Below, one piece after another: positions 24,498-37,125 of a DNA stretch of 64,000 nt. The DNA lies in contig CM068317.1 in NCBI GenBank assembly GCA_034766995.1, forward strand, positions 20,196,714 through 20,260,713, read 5' to 3'. Under the pieces are notes generated by a model. That model was not told the origin of the DNA. It made no database searches and worked only from the letters and a program-made list of their open reading frames with translations. The DNA is from Acanthacorydalis orientalis. Taxonomy: Eukaryota; Arthropoda; Insecta; Megaloptera; Corydalidae. Made by a program: the position numbers and the translations under genes. The stretch's first letter is position 1, and each line of letters opens with the position of its first letter.

Positions 24498-25636
24498 TAA
24501 GAATCACATGAAAGAAAATTGAATTGTTCATTGAATACAGTAATGATCCAAATTTATGTAATACGAAACTATGTCTGCAGAAAAAAAGAATATTAATAAA
24601 AGCATAATTTATAGTTTTCCTTAATAATAGCGAGAACGTCGATATAAACCTGGATAACATGTTCTTAAACTTGACAACATAGCATCAGTGTACATTGTAC
24701 CGGTTTATTATTTTTAAGATTATCCGATTGTGTGACTGAGATAAGAATAAGTACAATGTAGCGTATACGAACGAGACGTACAGTGTATACTTTGTGATCG
24801 CATTCCAAGGCGTTCAGTGTCTACTGCTGGCTATTAAACTAAAACGAATAAAGAAATAAACGACAGGGAAAAAAACGAGAACACGAAACGGCTTCGACTC
24901 TTCATTGGACTCGTTGCTCGAATGAAAAACGTTCTGTAACAATTACAGAATGTAATTAGATTACGTATATGTGTATCAGATTGGGCTTTTCAGACGCCAT
25001 CCTCTTAATTTGATGCTATAAATACATGTCTAATTAATAACGCTTGATATTTTGTTACGAAAAACATATACGTGTAAGTATATATATATTTTTCTCGTTG
25101 GGAACTTGAACTTGTCTAATGAAGATCCGTTTGGTGTTCGAGAATTAAAATTAATTGTAAAAATGACATTGAACGGCTGTTTGTTATTTAAGATTTCCTC
25201 TCAGTAGTTGTTTTCATGTATTTATAAACTGGTAACTCGACCAGGTTGTGTTAAATGCATGTGTGCGTGTGTGAGTTGTGTGTTTACAAACATGTTTTCG
25301 TATCTATGCAATGAATTCATGCAATTTTCGAATTAGTAGAAAATAAAATTCCAGTTTAAAACGAAAATAATATTAACACTTTCACTTATTGGATATTACA
25401 ACAATGTTATACAAGTTATGAATACATCACAGACATAAAAATTCATTATCGATATTGATTTTTGGAATGGAGATAGAAAATTTGTAATTCTCAAATGTAT
25501 ATTGTATACATCCAGTATTGTTGAGATGCAAGTTATCTTTATGAAAAAAATTAACCGTTTCTTTTAATTAGTAGAGAAATGGATATCATTCACTTTAAAA
25601 TTGAATCTCAAAATTTATAAATATTTAATCAAAATA
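24033..25636. other. Gene-free stretch, less AT-rich part at about 24690-25080
   Basis: (TA)n at 24457-24494. The part 24690-25080 has noticeably more CG dinucleotides (CGAACGAGACG, CGAGAACACGAAACGG) than its surroundings and a TATAAATA at about 25017. It could be an old regulatory region, but no exon was found. Confidence 0.45.
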
Positions 25637-25716
25637 TTAGCTTGGTAGAAAAATAATTACGGTTTATGTTATGAATATGAAAGTCATAAACCGCAATTAT
25701 TTGTCTACCAACCTAA
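25637..25716. mobile_element. 80-bp palindromic mariner MITE (A2, MADE1-like)
   Basis: Begins TTAGCTTGGTAGAAAAATAA and ends TTATTTGTCTACCAACCTAA. The two halves are imperfect inverted copies of the A-family TIR and subterminal sequence, joined over a few central bases. Total length is 80 bp. This is the same architecture as human MADE1, the 80-bp TIR-only derivative of Hsmar1. No coding. Confidence 0.88.
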
Positions 25717-25721
25717 TATAT

Positions 25722-26992
25722 TAGGAGGTTGCATTGAAAGAGGTTGTTTTCTGTTGGTATTTTTTGAGCATTTATTTTAATAATAAAATGTGTGAATACA
25801 TTAATGAAAGTGTTTGCCCTTGGAAGCTATGAATTTTTTCCACTTTTCTGGCAGAAGTTGAATTCCGCGACGAAAGATTAGTCTGTTTTTTGAACCGATC
25901 TATTCAGCAATCCGATTTTCATCTTCACCGTAGTTATGGAAATCTGTATCTTCCAAAGCGTGTTGCATTGACCGGGACAGATGGTAATCACTTGGGACCA
26001 GGTCCGAAGAATACACTTGATACAGGAGAATCTCTCATTCGAGCTCCATCAGTGTTTATTTCACGTCTATAGCAACATGGTGTCGAGCGTTGTCATAGAG
26101 AAGAATCACTTTTCGACGATTTGATGCAATTGATGGTCGTTTTTGCATTAAATTATCATTGAAACACTCCAATTATTGTCGATAACGTTCGGCAGTGATT
26201 GTTTCATTCGGTTTCAACAGCTCATAATACACACCTTCCATATCCCACCAAATAGAGAGCATTGCTTTGGACCGTGGTTGTTTCGCTTTGGTGTCGATGT
26301 TGATGGTTGACCAGGATCAGCCCATGATTTCTTGCGTTTCGGGTTGTAGAAATAGGTCCATTTTTCATCGACGGTTACGATACACCATAAGAAACTCTTC
26401 TTTATATGCCTTGCAAATAAATCGAAATTTTTAAACGATTAGAAATGGTATTTTCGGTCAATTCATGTTTCAGCCATCTCCTTTCTTTCTGGATCTTTCC
26501 TATGGCTTATAAACGACATAAAATATTTGATTTATCGACTTCGAGCTGTTGAACCAATTCTTTGAGTGTTTGAGCAGGGTTTTCTTTCAGTAAAGCATGC
26601 AGTTGTTCATCTTTGAATTTTTTTCGATTGACCTGGCCGTTGTTCGTGGTGAACGTCACAATCGCCACTTTTGAATCGTCGAAACCAATCTGTATATACT
26701 GTTTCCGATGGAGCAGATTCACCATAAGTTTTCGCACGCAATCGATGAGCTTCAGCTGCACTTTTTTCAAATCAAAATAGTGTAAAAGTACACATCGGAA
26801 AAAAACTTATCGCGTTCCATTTTAATTCGGTTATAGAGAAACACTTATGTAAACAAAATATGGCGTCTGATGATTGAATTTTAGTGGAAAATGTTCGCAC
26901 TTCGAAATGATATGAGATATATGTCACTACCCATAGCATACTCACCTAGAACCGTCTACACGTGAACAGCGGCTTTCAATGACACCTCTTAT
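25722..26992 (-). mobile_element. Full-length dead mariner (B1)
   Basis: Left end TAGGAGGTTGCATTGAAAG and inverted right end TAAGAGGTGTCATTGAAAGC form degenerate TIRs. 1271 bp. It lies only 5 bp from the A2 MITE. Copy B2 at 54035-54782 belongs to the same family. Confidence 0.85.
25785..26820 (-). pseudogene. Mariner transposase pseudogene (B1)
   Basis: Start ATG at 26820 (MERDKFFSDVYF). The N-terminal half is readable in the frame 26770-26507: KVQLKLIDCVRKL, NNGQVNRKKFKDEQLHALL, and the second helix-turn-helix ENPAQTLKELVQQLEVDKS. The linker to the catalytic domain (PHELN), a WDM/YYEL-type region and a degraded catalytic part follow in several frames. Comparison with B2 shows the catalytic blocks HDNARxHVTITVKQ and YSPDLVPSDYRLF in this family; here the equivalents are frameshifted. 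Not functional. Confidence 0.82.
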
Positions 26993-28309
26993 AAAATAGA
27001 AAAAATCGATTCAATATAAATTAAGTTTTTTGACTTCCTCGTCCCAAAATAATAAATATTTTTGTATTCAAATTTTTTTAATAATTTCTCAAGAATAATA
27101 TTTAGTTATTTATTATGCATATTTCGATGACAATGTAATTACCCTTAAAATATTAAAATGTAAAATATATATGACTTTTAATTTTTCAAATCAGTCGGAT
27201 TTTTATTTATCTTAGCGCTCTGAAGATGTCATCATCATTGAAATACGCTTAAATGATAAAGATTACCAATAATAATTTATTGAACTATTTTCAATAGAAA
27301 AAGGTGTATGGGTTGTGAAAAAGTGACTTTTGGAAATTAATTTAGCCACAATAACAAAAATTATTTTAGTACAGATACCTATTACTTTAATTAATACAGT
27401 TTTAATTAAAATAATAATAATATGAACAGACATAGAGATATTTCTGTATTTGATAGTTCGCAGGACCAGTACCTTTTATCTGTCTAAAAATGATATTCAT
27501 TATCAATTAAGCAAAGACTTATGTTCTTAGAGAGGGTCAAATTGGTTCAGTATATCCGTTAACTAAGCTAGTTATAAATGTGAGTGTTTGAATGAAAATT
27601 TACATAAACTAAAATCAATGTTAACATTTTATTCATCATAGCTGTAAAATCATTGTTTTCATTCTCACTATAACAGAGTTGAACGGTATATTTTATGCTA
27701 ATAAAATGTAATTGAGGTTATTTTATCTACTAATCCTTTTTAAAATGATATAAACATATTAATGTGGAAATTATTTTTTAATGTTTTCAGATGAAAATAA
27801 AATATATATCTAAAATTTAAATGAAAATTAAATAGATCAGCCAGCAGGAAAAATAATTTCATTGTAAACCGTCTCTCTCTCTCTCTTTATATATATATAT
27901 ATATATATATATTCACACAATATTTTTGTACACAAGTACATACAAAGGAAAATATTTTAATGTAGAAGTGTGAAGCAGTATTGAAAATGTAAAAAAGAAA
28001 ACGAATTTGATATATGCTTATAGCAATAAAAGCAGGAATGGCTAGATCTACACTTGGGGAAACCGTAGTCATAGTAACACACCCTGTAGGGGCGTTAACA
28101 TACTTTCCCGTGACGTCAGATATTAAAATGGCTACATTTCAATCAGAAAGTTAAAATATTGTTGTTCGTCGTGAGATTACTATATTTATTTCCAATATTA
28201 TTTCCAATTTAACTTAAAATGTACATTTAAATAATATTGCACTGCTTTTTAATACATGCATAGTAAGTAAATTACCTAATAATTATGTTTTGATAATTTC
28301 ATTATCTAT
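26993..28309. other. Gene-free stretch with one copy of a dispersed repeat
   Basis: 27196-27345 carries a copy of the unclassified dispersed repeat (CTTAGCGCTCTGAAGATG...; see findings). (CT)n(TA)n at 27868-27912. Nothing coding. Confidence 0.5.
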
Positions 28310-28526
28310 ATATATATATATACACACACACAATAAATAATTATAATTTTGTAAACATAACAGAAAAAAATCAATTTTCCAATTTACATCTAAAATGCAG
28401 TATGATAAACATAAAAAAAATTAAATGGTTATTTCGTGACAGATATTTGGTTAAAGAGCACAGTATGAAATATATTTTTATAAAAAAAATGTAACATTAA
28501 TTGAATTCTAAAATTATTAGTGATTA

Positions 28527-28557
<31 letters not shown>

Positions 28558-28765
28558 ATAAATATAATTTTGTAAACGTAATAGAAAAAATCAATTTTAC
28601 AGATTTGCACTTAAAAGTATGGTAAATATTTAAAAAATATAAACGAGTTTTTTATAACAAATATTCGTTTTTCTAACAATAAATTTATATTTCGTTTGGA
28701 AAACGAAATTGATTTTTTTTTATAAAATTATTCCATTAATTGAATAATAAAATTATTAGTGATAT
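28310..28765. repeat. Local tandem duplication, period about 221 bp, with (TA)n in each unit
   Basis: 28352-28525 and 28572-28750 share GTAAACATAACAG/GTAAACGTAATAG, AATCAATTTTCC/AATCAATTTTAC and TTAATTGAAT..AAAATTATTAGTGAT blocks. Each unit starts right after a (TA)n array (about 28307-28322 and 28529-28555). Confidence 0.75.
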
Positions 28766-28790
28766 ATGTATGTGTGTGTATGTGTATATG

Positions 28791-28833
<43 letters not shown>

Positions 28834-30241
28834 GAATTATTTTTCCGAAATGAATAAAAAAAGCATTTTCTCATCTTTTTAAATTAATTAGTATTTAATT
28901 TATACAAGTCATTAAAATATTGTTGTAATTAAACGGATATTTTCATAAGGAAAAAAAGTGGCATTGTTAGTGTAAGCATGTGTAAATTTATATTTTAGTA
29001 TTGGCTTACTAAAATCCACAAACATAATTAAATGTCGCTATTTAACATTGATCAATAACCATTAAAGAATATTAAGAATACTTATACCTTTTCAACATGT
29101 ATTCTGTTGCTCATGAATGTATTTGCATGTTTAATTTTAATTTGTTGTAATTAACGAATTTATATATAATTATATATATACACATACATATGTAATTAAA
29201 TAAAAGTTAATTTCAATTTTATAAAATAATTTTTACTATATAATTCAAATATCTAGTATTAAAATTATAAACATTCTACTAAAAAAAATTGGATCGAACC
29301 AGAAATTAATGACAATTGGAAAAGTTTTATCACTTTTAAATTGGTAGTTAGAATCTAATTTTATATTCCTTTTACTTTAGATCAGTTTTTTTTATATAAC
29401 ATTTGTTTTTCAAATCTGTCTTGTAGTATCAATCAGTTCTATGTTAAGATAGAAAGAAAACACATTTTTTACATATCTAAATATTTATTATATAATTTTT
29501 GTATCAAGATTGATTAAGATTTTTGAGGTGAGACTAAATTTTCGTTGACGTTAATCAATTCAGTTACATAATTCATTCTGTCAATTGAATTGAATGATCA
29601 ATTAAATATTGATATGTAACTCATTTATAATTTGAAAAATAAATTCTGAATAAACTGAATGACTTCAAGGAATAAGTAGTCTAATTTGCAATATGAATCT
29701 TATTAACTCTTTGAAAATTGGACCTGAGTTGTTGAAACGGAAGTGTAAAATTTTTAAATAAATGCGATTGGAAGATGAAAAAAGCTATTTTAATGTATTT
29801 AAAATGAATAACCTTTAGAAAGATTTGTTCAAAATGATTAAAAAATCTTTAATGATTTGATATATTTCTAATATTTAAAATAATTATAATGAAGATGACG
29901 ACTGGGAAATTATGTTTTCGAAAGTTTATAAAATGGAAAAAAAAATTATTTCTTCACATAAATGTATAATTTGATTTTTTTGCATACTAATTTGATACGA
30001 TTTCCATAAAATTGTTCTAACTGTTCCAAGAAATTCTGATTTCCACTGAATTTCCTTAAAAGTAGCGTTATATTCAATTCACCTGACATACTTCATTTTA
30101 TTAAATTAATTTATAATAATGCTTACAAACTTAATTCAACAATTGTTTGTATATTGTTATCGTAGCTTAAATTTTACGTGAGTTTGCAGAATTTTGTTTG
30201 GTTAGAAATGCTTTAGATTTCTGTCTCTGTATATACGTGTA

Positions 30242-30246
<5 letters not shown>
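28766..30246. other. AT-rich stretch without recognised features
   Basis: Compound (TG)/(TA) microsatellite at about 28767-28832; the rest shows nothing I can support. Confidence 0.5.
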
Positions 30247-30294
<48 letters not shown>

Positions 30295-30504
30295 TAATGT
30301 ATAGAGTAAAAGAATTTAGACTTACACCTAAAACCATTAAAAAAAACGTAAAAATTAAAGAAAATCATATCATTTTTTATTTAGTATTTTAGTTCAATTG
30401 AATACTAAAATACAACTGAACTAAAATACTAAATAGAAAATAAACATGATTTCTTTAATTTTGTTTTTTCTTTTTTATGTGAAAACCTAAATTGTATCAA
30501 CCTT

Positions 30505-30531
<27 letters not shown>
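30247..30531. repeat. Foldback: long inverted repeat flanked by (TA)n on both sides
   Basis: TATTTAGTATTTTAGTTCA at 30378-30396 is the exact reverse complement of 30418-30436. Imperfect pairing continues outward (AAAATTAAAGAAA on both arms and beyond, to about 30310 and 30495). The arms end in (TA)n arrays at 30247-30291 and 30505-30530. Confidence 0.8.
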
Positions 30532-30535
<4 letters not shown>

Positions 30536-30782
30536 GTGTATCTTATAATTAGTATCTGCAGATTTATTAAAAAATTTGAAGTTCTATTTCCGAACATATA
30601 TTGATGATTTAGGAAGATTTTCATATTAGTTAGTTAATATTTTAAAAGTAAATAATTTGAAATAACATCGTTTAGAAAAATCGTATGAAAAAAATATGTT
30701 TTTTCTGTACTCATATGGGAAGAACTTTAGACAGATTGAGTTAAACTTCTATATCAATTAATAGCATTTGATAAACGTTTGT

Positions 30783-31333
30783 TTGAACGAGCGTTTGATG
30801 AACGAACGTTTTGATCCCATCATAAATTATTGCTCTTCATAAGGGTGTTTTGTTGATTCATCTACACATATATCTATATTTATATATATATATATATATA
30901 CACATATATATATAGTAAATATGGTTTCATTACTTTATAGTTATTATATTTCACTAATTATTTTTCAATTATTAATATTTCCAATAATTAATTATAAATA
31001 CTATCATTTATACAGTAAATATTTTATTATTAATTAGGTAACGAAAAAGTGATTTATTAAGGTTGAACGTGAATAAACGTTTTGATCCCATCATAAATTA
31101 TTGCTCTTCTTAAGGGTGTTTTGTTGATTAATCTCTCTCTCTCTCTCTCTCTATCTATATATATCTATATATATATATTGTAAATATGGTTTCATTTCTT
31201 TATATTTAGTATATTTCACTAATTATTTTTCAATTATTAATATTTTCAATAATTAATTATAAATACTGGCATTTGTATAGTAAATATTTTATTATTAATT
31301 GGGTAATGAAAAAGTGATTTATTAAGAATGACG
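30783..31333. repeat. Direct tandem duplication, period 271 bp
   Basis: Copy 1 (about 30783-31060) and copy 2 (about 31061-31333) share AACGTTTTGATCCCATCATA, TTGCTCTTC-TAAGGGTGTTT, GTAAATATGGTTTCATT and TGAAAAAGTGATTTATTAAG blocks at well over 90% identity outside the internal microsatellite, which differs: (TA)n-type in copy 1, (CT)n plus (TA)n in copy 2. Confidence 0.9.
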
Positions 31334-31402
31334 TTGAAATTTTTCTAACTGTATTTTGTTTAAGAATATAAAGTCATGTCATATTTACAATCGAGGAATA
31401 TT

Positions 31403-31452
<50 letters not shown>

Positions 31453-32343
31453 CTAAATAAGTGAAAGATTTAAGAGTTTGAATTTTGTTGTGTAATACAT
31501 TATCATTTTATTCTTTTAGTAAACGAACTATTAATAACTTTAGATTAGTAAAACATTACAATATAAATGAAAAGAAATGTAAATTTATTAATATATACGT
31601 ATTTTGAATCAGATTAACTAGCTAATATTATTTTTTTTAATTAAAATATGTTATATAATACATTTACACTAGCCCATATCTGCAAAAATTTAGCATGTCA
31701 GTCTCCCTCTATTACTATAAGTTTAAACTGTACATTTTAAGATTATTAATAATCGAACCAAATACAGCTGTGAGCAGGTAACAGAATCGAATTCTTGGTA
31801 ATACCGGTTTTAAAAGATGCTGGTCCAGAAGATGCTGCGTTTTGAAACTACCAGCCTGCTACATCTGATGGATGTTATTCAAATATATTTAAGTGTTAAC
31901 TGAATTTTATAGATGGCGTCGAGTTAAAAATGGTTTTTAAATTCAATAATATTTTATTTAATTAAATAATGGTTATTTTATAATTTTGTATTTTTCACCA
32001 ATTTTACTTGACTTTCCTGTACTTTTGCTTTGAAAATGATTGCGTCGCTATCTTATTACGTATAAGTAACAATAAAACATGATTAATAACGTTTTACTGA
32101 ACATTTTTTGTCCAGAAAAAAGGTAGTGTTTATAAGGATAATAAATAATTCATTTGTGAAAGTTAATTTGGTCATAACATTTTATTAATTTAAATTTCAA
32201 TGGCATATTTTTTTAAGTTGATGTATAATGAATTATTTATGTACTAAAATATTTCAGTGAAAAGAATTTCACTTTAATAATAATTTAAAAATAGTTAATT
32301 GTATATAGATGAGTAAAATAATTACTTTTATAAGTATATCCGC

Positions 32344-32395
<52 letters not shown>

Positions 32396-32898
32396 ATATT
32401 AATAATTTTCGAAATATTATAAAAGTATATTTAATATAATTTAAAAGTTACGTTTCTAAAAAGTAATAATTGTAAAAGTATTAAAGAACTCAAAAATATG
32501 TATTGTCTGCGTAAATAAATATCAGATTCATTTTTAACTTCTTAAAGACAGTAAATGACACATTTTAAATCGTTCATAGACAATAGTTAATAAAATGAGA
32601 GTAATTACTAATTCGATACATCTATTATTGATATATTGTTGAAGGTTTGTGTAATTATATTAGAGGGTAACATTTTCTCTCTTTTTGAAAATGTATAAAG
32701 TATTGTCAGCTTTATATATATTAAAATGTAAGAATCTTAAAGAGCGCTATCGAAAGAAACAAAGAGATCAGAAATAATTGCTTTGTTTAGTTAATTACTA
32801 ATTTAATCATCAGATTACTGGCAAACTTTAAATTCAGGGTAATATAAGAAAAATTATTTTTCATTTAACGCTTTTATTATCAAACAACAACAAACCTA
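31334..32898. other. Gene-free stretch with (TA)n arrays
   Basis: (TA)n at 31390-31450 and 32347-32394. 32010-32060 has a weak copy of the dispersed repeat (GCTTTGAAAATGATTGCGTC). 31740-31920 is less AT-rich but unrecognised. Confidence 0.5.
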
Positions 32899-33513
32899 TT
32901 AACCCTTTAGTGCCAAGGAGTGATATATCGCTCCTCCATGCATTTGTGAAAAGTATTATGAGCGATATATCACTCTTCGGTTTTCTAAGTGCTATAACTC
33001 GTAAAGAAATCAACTTTGCTTCATAAAAAGGACGTCAAAAGCTAATAGAGATATTCTTTTATGTGTTCTATCCGTTTTATTCTAAGGTCGTATGCAAAAA
33101 CTTACGAAATGCATGATTAAACTAAATTGTTGAATTTAGTGTAAACTTACAATTCCAAACTATGTACAAAGTTGCAGTGACTTAATTAAATTTTATTTTT
33201 TATTTTATCCATTTATCTACTTTTATTTCTATAATATTGATGTTCACAGAAAAGATGGGCTCCATGGGCTATATTTTTTTTCAGAAATCAATTTCTTTTA
33301 TATTTTTTTTTTGTAAAATTTATCGAATTATTTTTGATTTTATTAACAATAAAGTAAGCCTAATATGTTATTAGTATAGTGTAAAAAATTAATTAATTTT
33401 AACTTAAAATTGACCGAAATATATTTTTTTTCTATAACCATGCATTTTTGCTTAAACTAGTCTGACATTTTTCGAAAATTTATAAAATTTTCCACTGAAA
33501 CACAAAGGGTTAA
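32899..33513. mobile_element. piggyBac-type MITE with internal 16-bp inverted pair (PB3)
   Basis: TTAA at 32899-32902 and 33510-33513. Left end CCCTTTAGTGCC, inverted right end CCCTTTGTGTTT. Near the left end GAGTGATATATCGCTC (32918-32933) is followed by its exact reverse complement (32960-32975), which could fold into a hairpin. 615 bp without coding. Confidence 0.72.
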
Positions 33514-36500
33514 TATATGTAGTAAAACTCCTGAAAATTATTTAACCTGTTAACCACAATCGACCAATCGTAGCGTCGCTGGTTGATTCTGTTCACACGC
33601 AAATTTAAATAAAATTATATTAATATTCGATAACTTCTATCTAATAAGATTTATTTTAGAATACTTTTAAATATTTTAAGAAATTATTATAGTTCGTTAG
33701 TAATTCAATGAATATAATCATATATTTTGTGGCTCGCATACAATATTTTAAAGCAGTAAAGTAATTAAAATTGTTTTTCAAAATCATATGTACTCTAATA
33801 TTATAGGTTTATAAATGACATGTAACATATTCTTGTAAAGGTCCGCCATTTATTTTTTTCAGTTATTATATATATATATATATATATAAACGAACTAGTT
33901 TGAAATTTTTATGAATTTTTAAAACGTATTTTATTATATTTCACATAAAGCTTGTTTAACAAATGAATTTTTGCCTCATTCCATAAACCTTAAAAGTTAT
34001 TCTAATCAAAAATATTCAATAAATGATTATTAATTGTTTTTCCTTGTTACTTATCTGTATATTAATGTCTGTTAGTATCCTCAAAGAGATAAAACACGAG
34101 AAAAATTATTGGTTTGGCAATTTGAAATTAGTAAAGATTTTTCAAAAATAGATATGTAAGAATTTTTTACTACTACCCACTTCTCTTGCATAAAGATTTT
34201 CAAAATAACTTTTTTACTCACCACAAGTCACTAAATTGTTTCATCGAAATGTTCAGATTAGAATGTGAAGATCAAAAAATCATGTGCAGATCATAAATGT
34301 TCCATCAAATGTTATTGATCACTTCTGTTATTAAATAATGGCGATGTTATCTTTATAGACCTGAGAATTATAGATTTTTTTTTGTACCTTTAGATTTGAA
34401 AATGTTGGATTGGTATAGAAAGACACATTACCTATAATCAAGTTCAATAATCATTATTAAATATTTTCATTAGAATTATTTTGCAGTTTGTAAAAGTGGA
34501 TTAAAACACAGAGCTGGAATTGAATTAGTTAAAGTTTTGTTTACAATAGATTTCTTAGAAAAACTTGTTACTTTAGAAAGGTACACACAAAAAAATAAAA
34601 AAGGAAACAATAAAAATTAAAGAAGTAGACTTTGTGATTAATTTTTGGTTACAGGTATCATATTTGATTTAAGATAATTCGAAACTTAATAACATACAAT
34701 GAATTAATTTTTCATTCCAAGAACCATAAAAATGTTTCTGATTAAAAGTGTTCATAAAATCATTATTAATCAATTTCGTTTACTCAGGATCTATTTATTG
34801 AATATTTTTGATCAGGTCTTTTTGTGGTTTTAAAGTGAAAAAGGAATTAGATTTTTAAAAATTTTTTAAAAATTCTAATCAATAAATGATTATTGATAAT
34901 TTATTGAATATTTTTGATTAGAAAATTTTTTTACGGTTTGTTCTGTGAAAGACAAATTCAATTGTGAAATTCAATGTAGCCACATAAATTATTTAGTTTC
35001 TATGAAACTCTATAAAGTAAAATATAAAGGTTAAATTTATTCTCATATTGTGGAAAAAATGTTTGTGCTGAGAAGTTACTTTATTATCCAAATTTTTTTT
35101 TTCTAATTTCTTATTCAGTTTAAAATTTGCCAAAAACTCCACCGTTGATTAGATTTTTTAAATTCAGGAAATTGAATTGGAAAATATTTTTTTTATTTCA
35201 ACATTATTATTTGTATTTAATAAATTGAATAATTTTTCTGTTAAATTCTTTCGATCATTTATAATTTCTATTCAGTCAGATACTGTGTTTGTACAATTTA
35301 AAGAAAATATTGTTATTAATTTTTATGTAGCTTGTATATATATATATATATATAACAAAATGTATTAATAATAATTTATGAATATTTGATTGTCAAACTT
35401 GACATAAAACACTCGAAAAATGACCTGCTTTTAATTACTAAATATGAAACCACGTCGTTAAAAAAATACAAGCGTGACATAAAAGTAAAACTGGCGTTTG
35501 GCTACTGTGTTCACTAAATTGCCTTGTGATATTTTGGTAGCCTGTAGAGGGACTATGTCATTTGACCCATGTAGATTTTAGAAATTCCCTGTCTTAAATT
35601 TCATAAAGATATTATCCAGCAGAAACGTGAACTAAATGTAAACATTCAGTGCTGTTTCTAAAACAGCATTGTATTGTTATACGATACATAATTGTGCCTT
35701 ATTCAGATGTATATATTGACTTTTCATTTAACAGACATTAAACACGAATCTTTTTTTCAATATTTTTTAAGTCACTTATTTTTTATTTGAACTTTCAATA
35801 AAAATAAACAAATAAATAAATAATCATATTTAATTGAATTGTTATCTTGTCTTTAAATAAGAATATTTACAAAGTTTTAAGCAAAAAATCTTTATTTAAA
35901 GAATATAAATTTAAATTTATTTAAATAATTTTAATTTTAATCCTTTCATACTAGCGGCATATACAGCACAACTGTTCCCTAGTTCCATGTTTCTTATTTA
36001 TTATTAAATGATTTTTTTTTAAATAAATCAAAACGTACACAACCATATACTTTTTTAAATTATCTTCAACTAAATTTTGTTAAATTCAGTTGTAAAAACT
36101 TTATTTTTCGACCATCATTTTCTATTAGTTAAATAATATTCAGTGAAATAAACTTAACTGTTCCAGTAATACATCTTCAGAATTTAAAAATAAAATGACT
36201 GAAATATGATAATGATCTTTACATGTATTTTAATGTTTTATCAGGTGTAAATTTAAAAAATAAACCCATTCGATCAGTATTAAATTATTTACTTGCTTTT
36301 TTATTCTCGTGTTATTTTGGGCACTGATTGATTTTAATCGTCTGTTGGTTTACTTGATGCTGGACTTTTATTTAGAGGGCTTTTCTCTTACGACATTCTT
36401 ATGTATGCGAAAGTTAATTAAATTGTAATCATTTCATGGTATAAAATTTTAAATATATTATAATAAATTTACACATATATTTTATGCCTAATAAACTAAC

Positions 36501-36517
36501 TAAAAGATGAATAAGTA
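33514..36517. other. Gene-free AT-rich stretch
   Basis: 33553-33590 holds a near-palindrome (AATCGACCAATCG..CGCTGGTTGATT) after a TTAA, perhaps one end of a decayed piggyBac-type element. Repeated AATAAATGATTATTGA phrases at 34010, 34880 and nearby belong to the dispersed repeat. (TA)n at 33867-33887. Confidence 0.45.
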
Positions 36518-37125
36518 TTAGTCCACAGTACGTAACCCCTTATTTTTATTGATTACCACATATTTGAAACTTCGTGAGTGGATTCATTTTGTCGAGTCTT
36601 CCACACTTTTCCTCTGCGAAAATTCTCAGTAACGCTGCGTTTTTAAATGAATGATTCCGTCAACATGTCAATTTTATAATGTTACGTAATGCAATGACCA
36701 CATACTTTTTTTGCAGTTAAATTGAACGGTAATTTGACAAAAAATACGAAACGAAACTTGACCTACAGAAACAATCCAAAATCGATAAGTCCACCGCCTG
36801 CTACATGTCGAAATAACAAGGTTTAATTTTTGCAAGATTGTTTAATAAATAAATGTCATTTTTACGATAACTGGTATGGTGATTACCACGTGTCGGTCAA
36901 AAATCACACGTGATAGATGAGTATACTTTATTACCGAATATTGCCGTGTCCGACAAAAATATTGCGCCGTATTGCCAGTCCAACAAAAAAAACGCGTTTG
37001 AAAGCGTAGCGTTACCGAGAATTTTCGCAGAGGAAAAGTGTGGTAGACACGTCAAAATGAAACCACTTACGAAGTTTCAAATATGTGGTAAATAATAAAA
37101 ATAAGGGGTTACATACTCTGGACTG
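36518..37125. mobile_element. Non-autonomous DNA transposon with ~110-bp TIRs
   Basis: 36521-36632 and 37010-37125 are inverted copies (about 90% identical by eye), sharing GTAACCCCTTATTTTTATT, ACCACATATTTGAAACTTCG and CACTTTTCCTCTGCGAAAAT. The outer ends read TTAGTCCA and, inverted, CAGTCCA, each next to TA (36516-36517, 37126-37127), as in the Tc1/pogo groups where ends begin CAG. 608 bp; the centre has no coding. The frame at 36910-37095 merely reads through the right arm. Confidence 0.85.

Noticed and set aside
24229..24522. 97-codon frame with a hydrophobic start resembling a signal peptide (MHPVIFFLICMIMFGIC)
   Set aside because: AT-biased residues throughout, runs into a (TA)n microsatellite, no domain; likely fortuitous.
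31740..31920. Possible tRNA-derived SINE because of ATCGAATTCTTGG
   Set aside because: Does not fit a Pol III B box and there is no A box at the right distance.
33550..33590. TTAA followed by a near-palindrome, suggesting another piggyBac-type end
   Set aside because: No matching second end was found, so not called as an element.
35934..35975. TTAATCCTTTCATACTAGCGG, similar to PB1-type tips
   Set aside because: No partner end with TTAA located.
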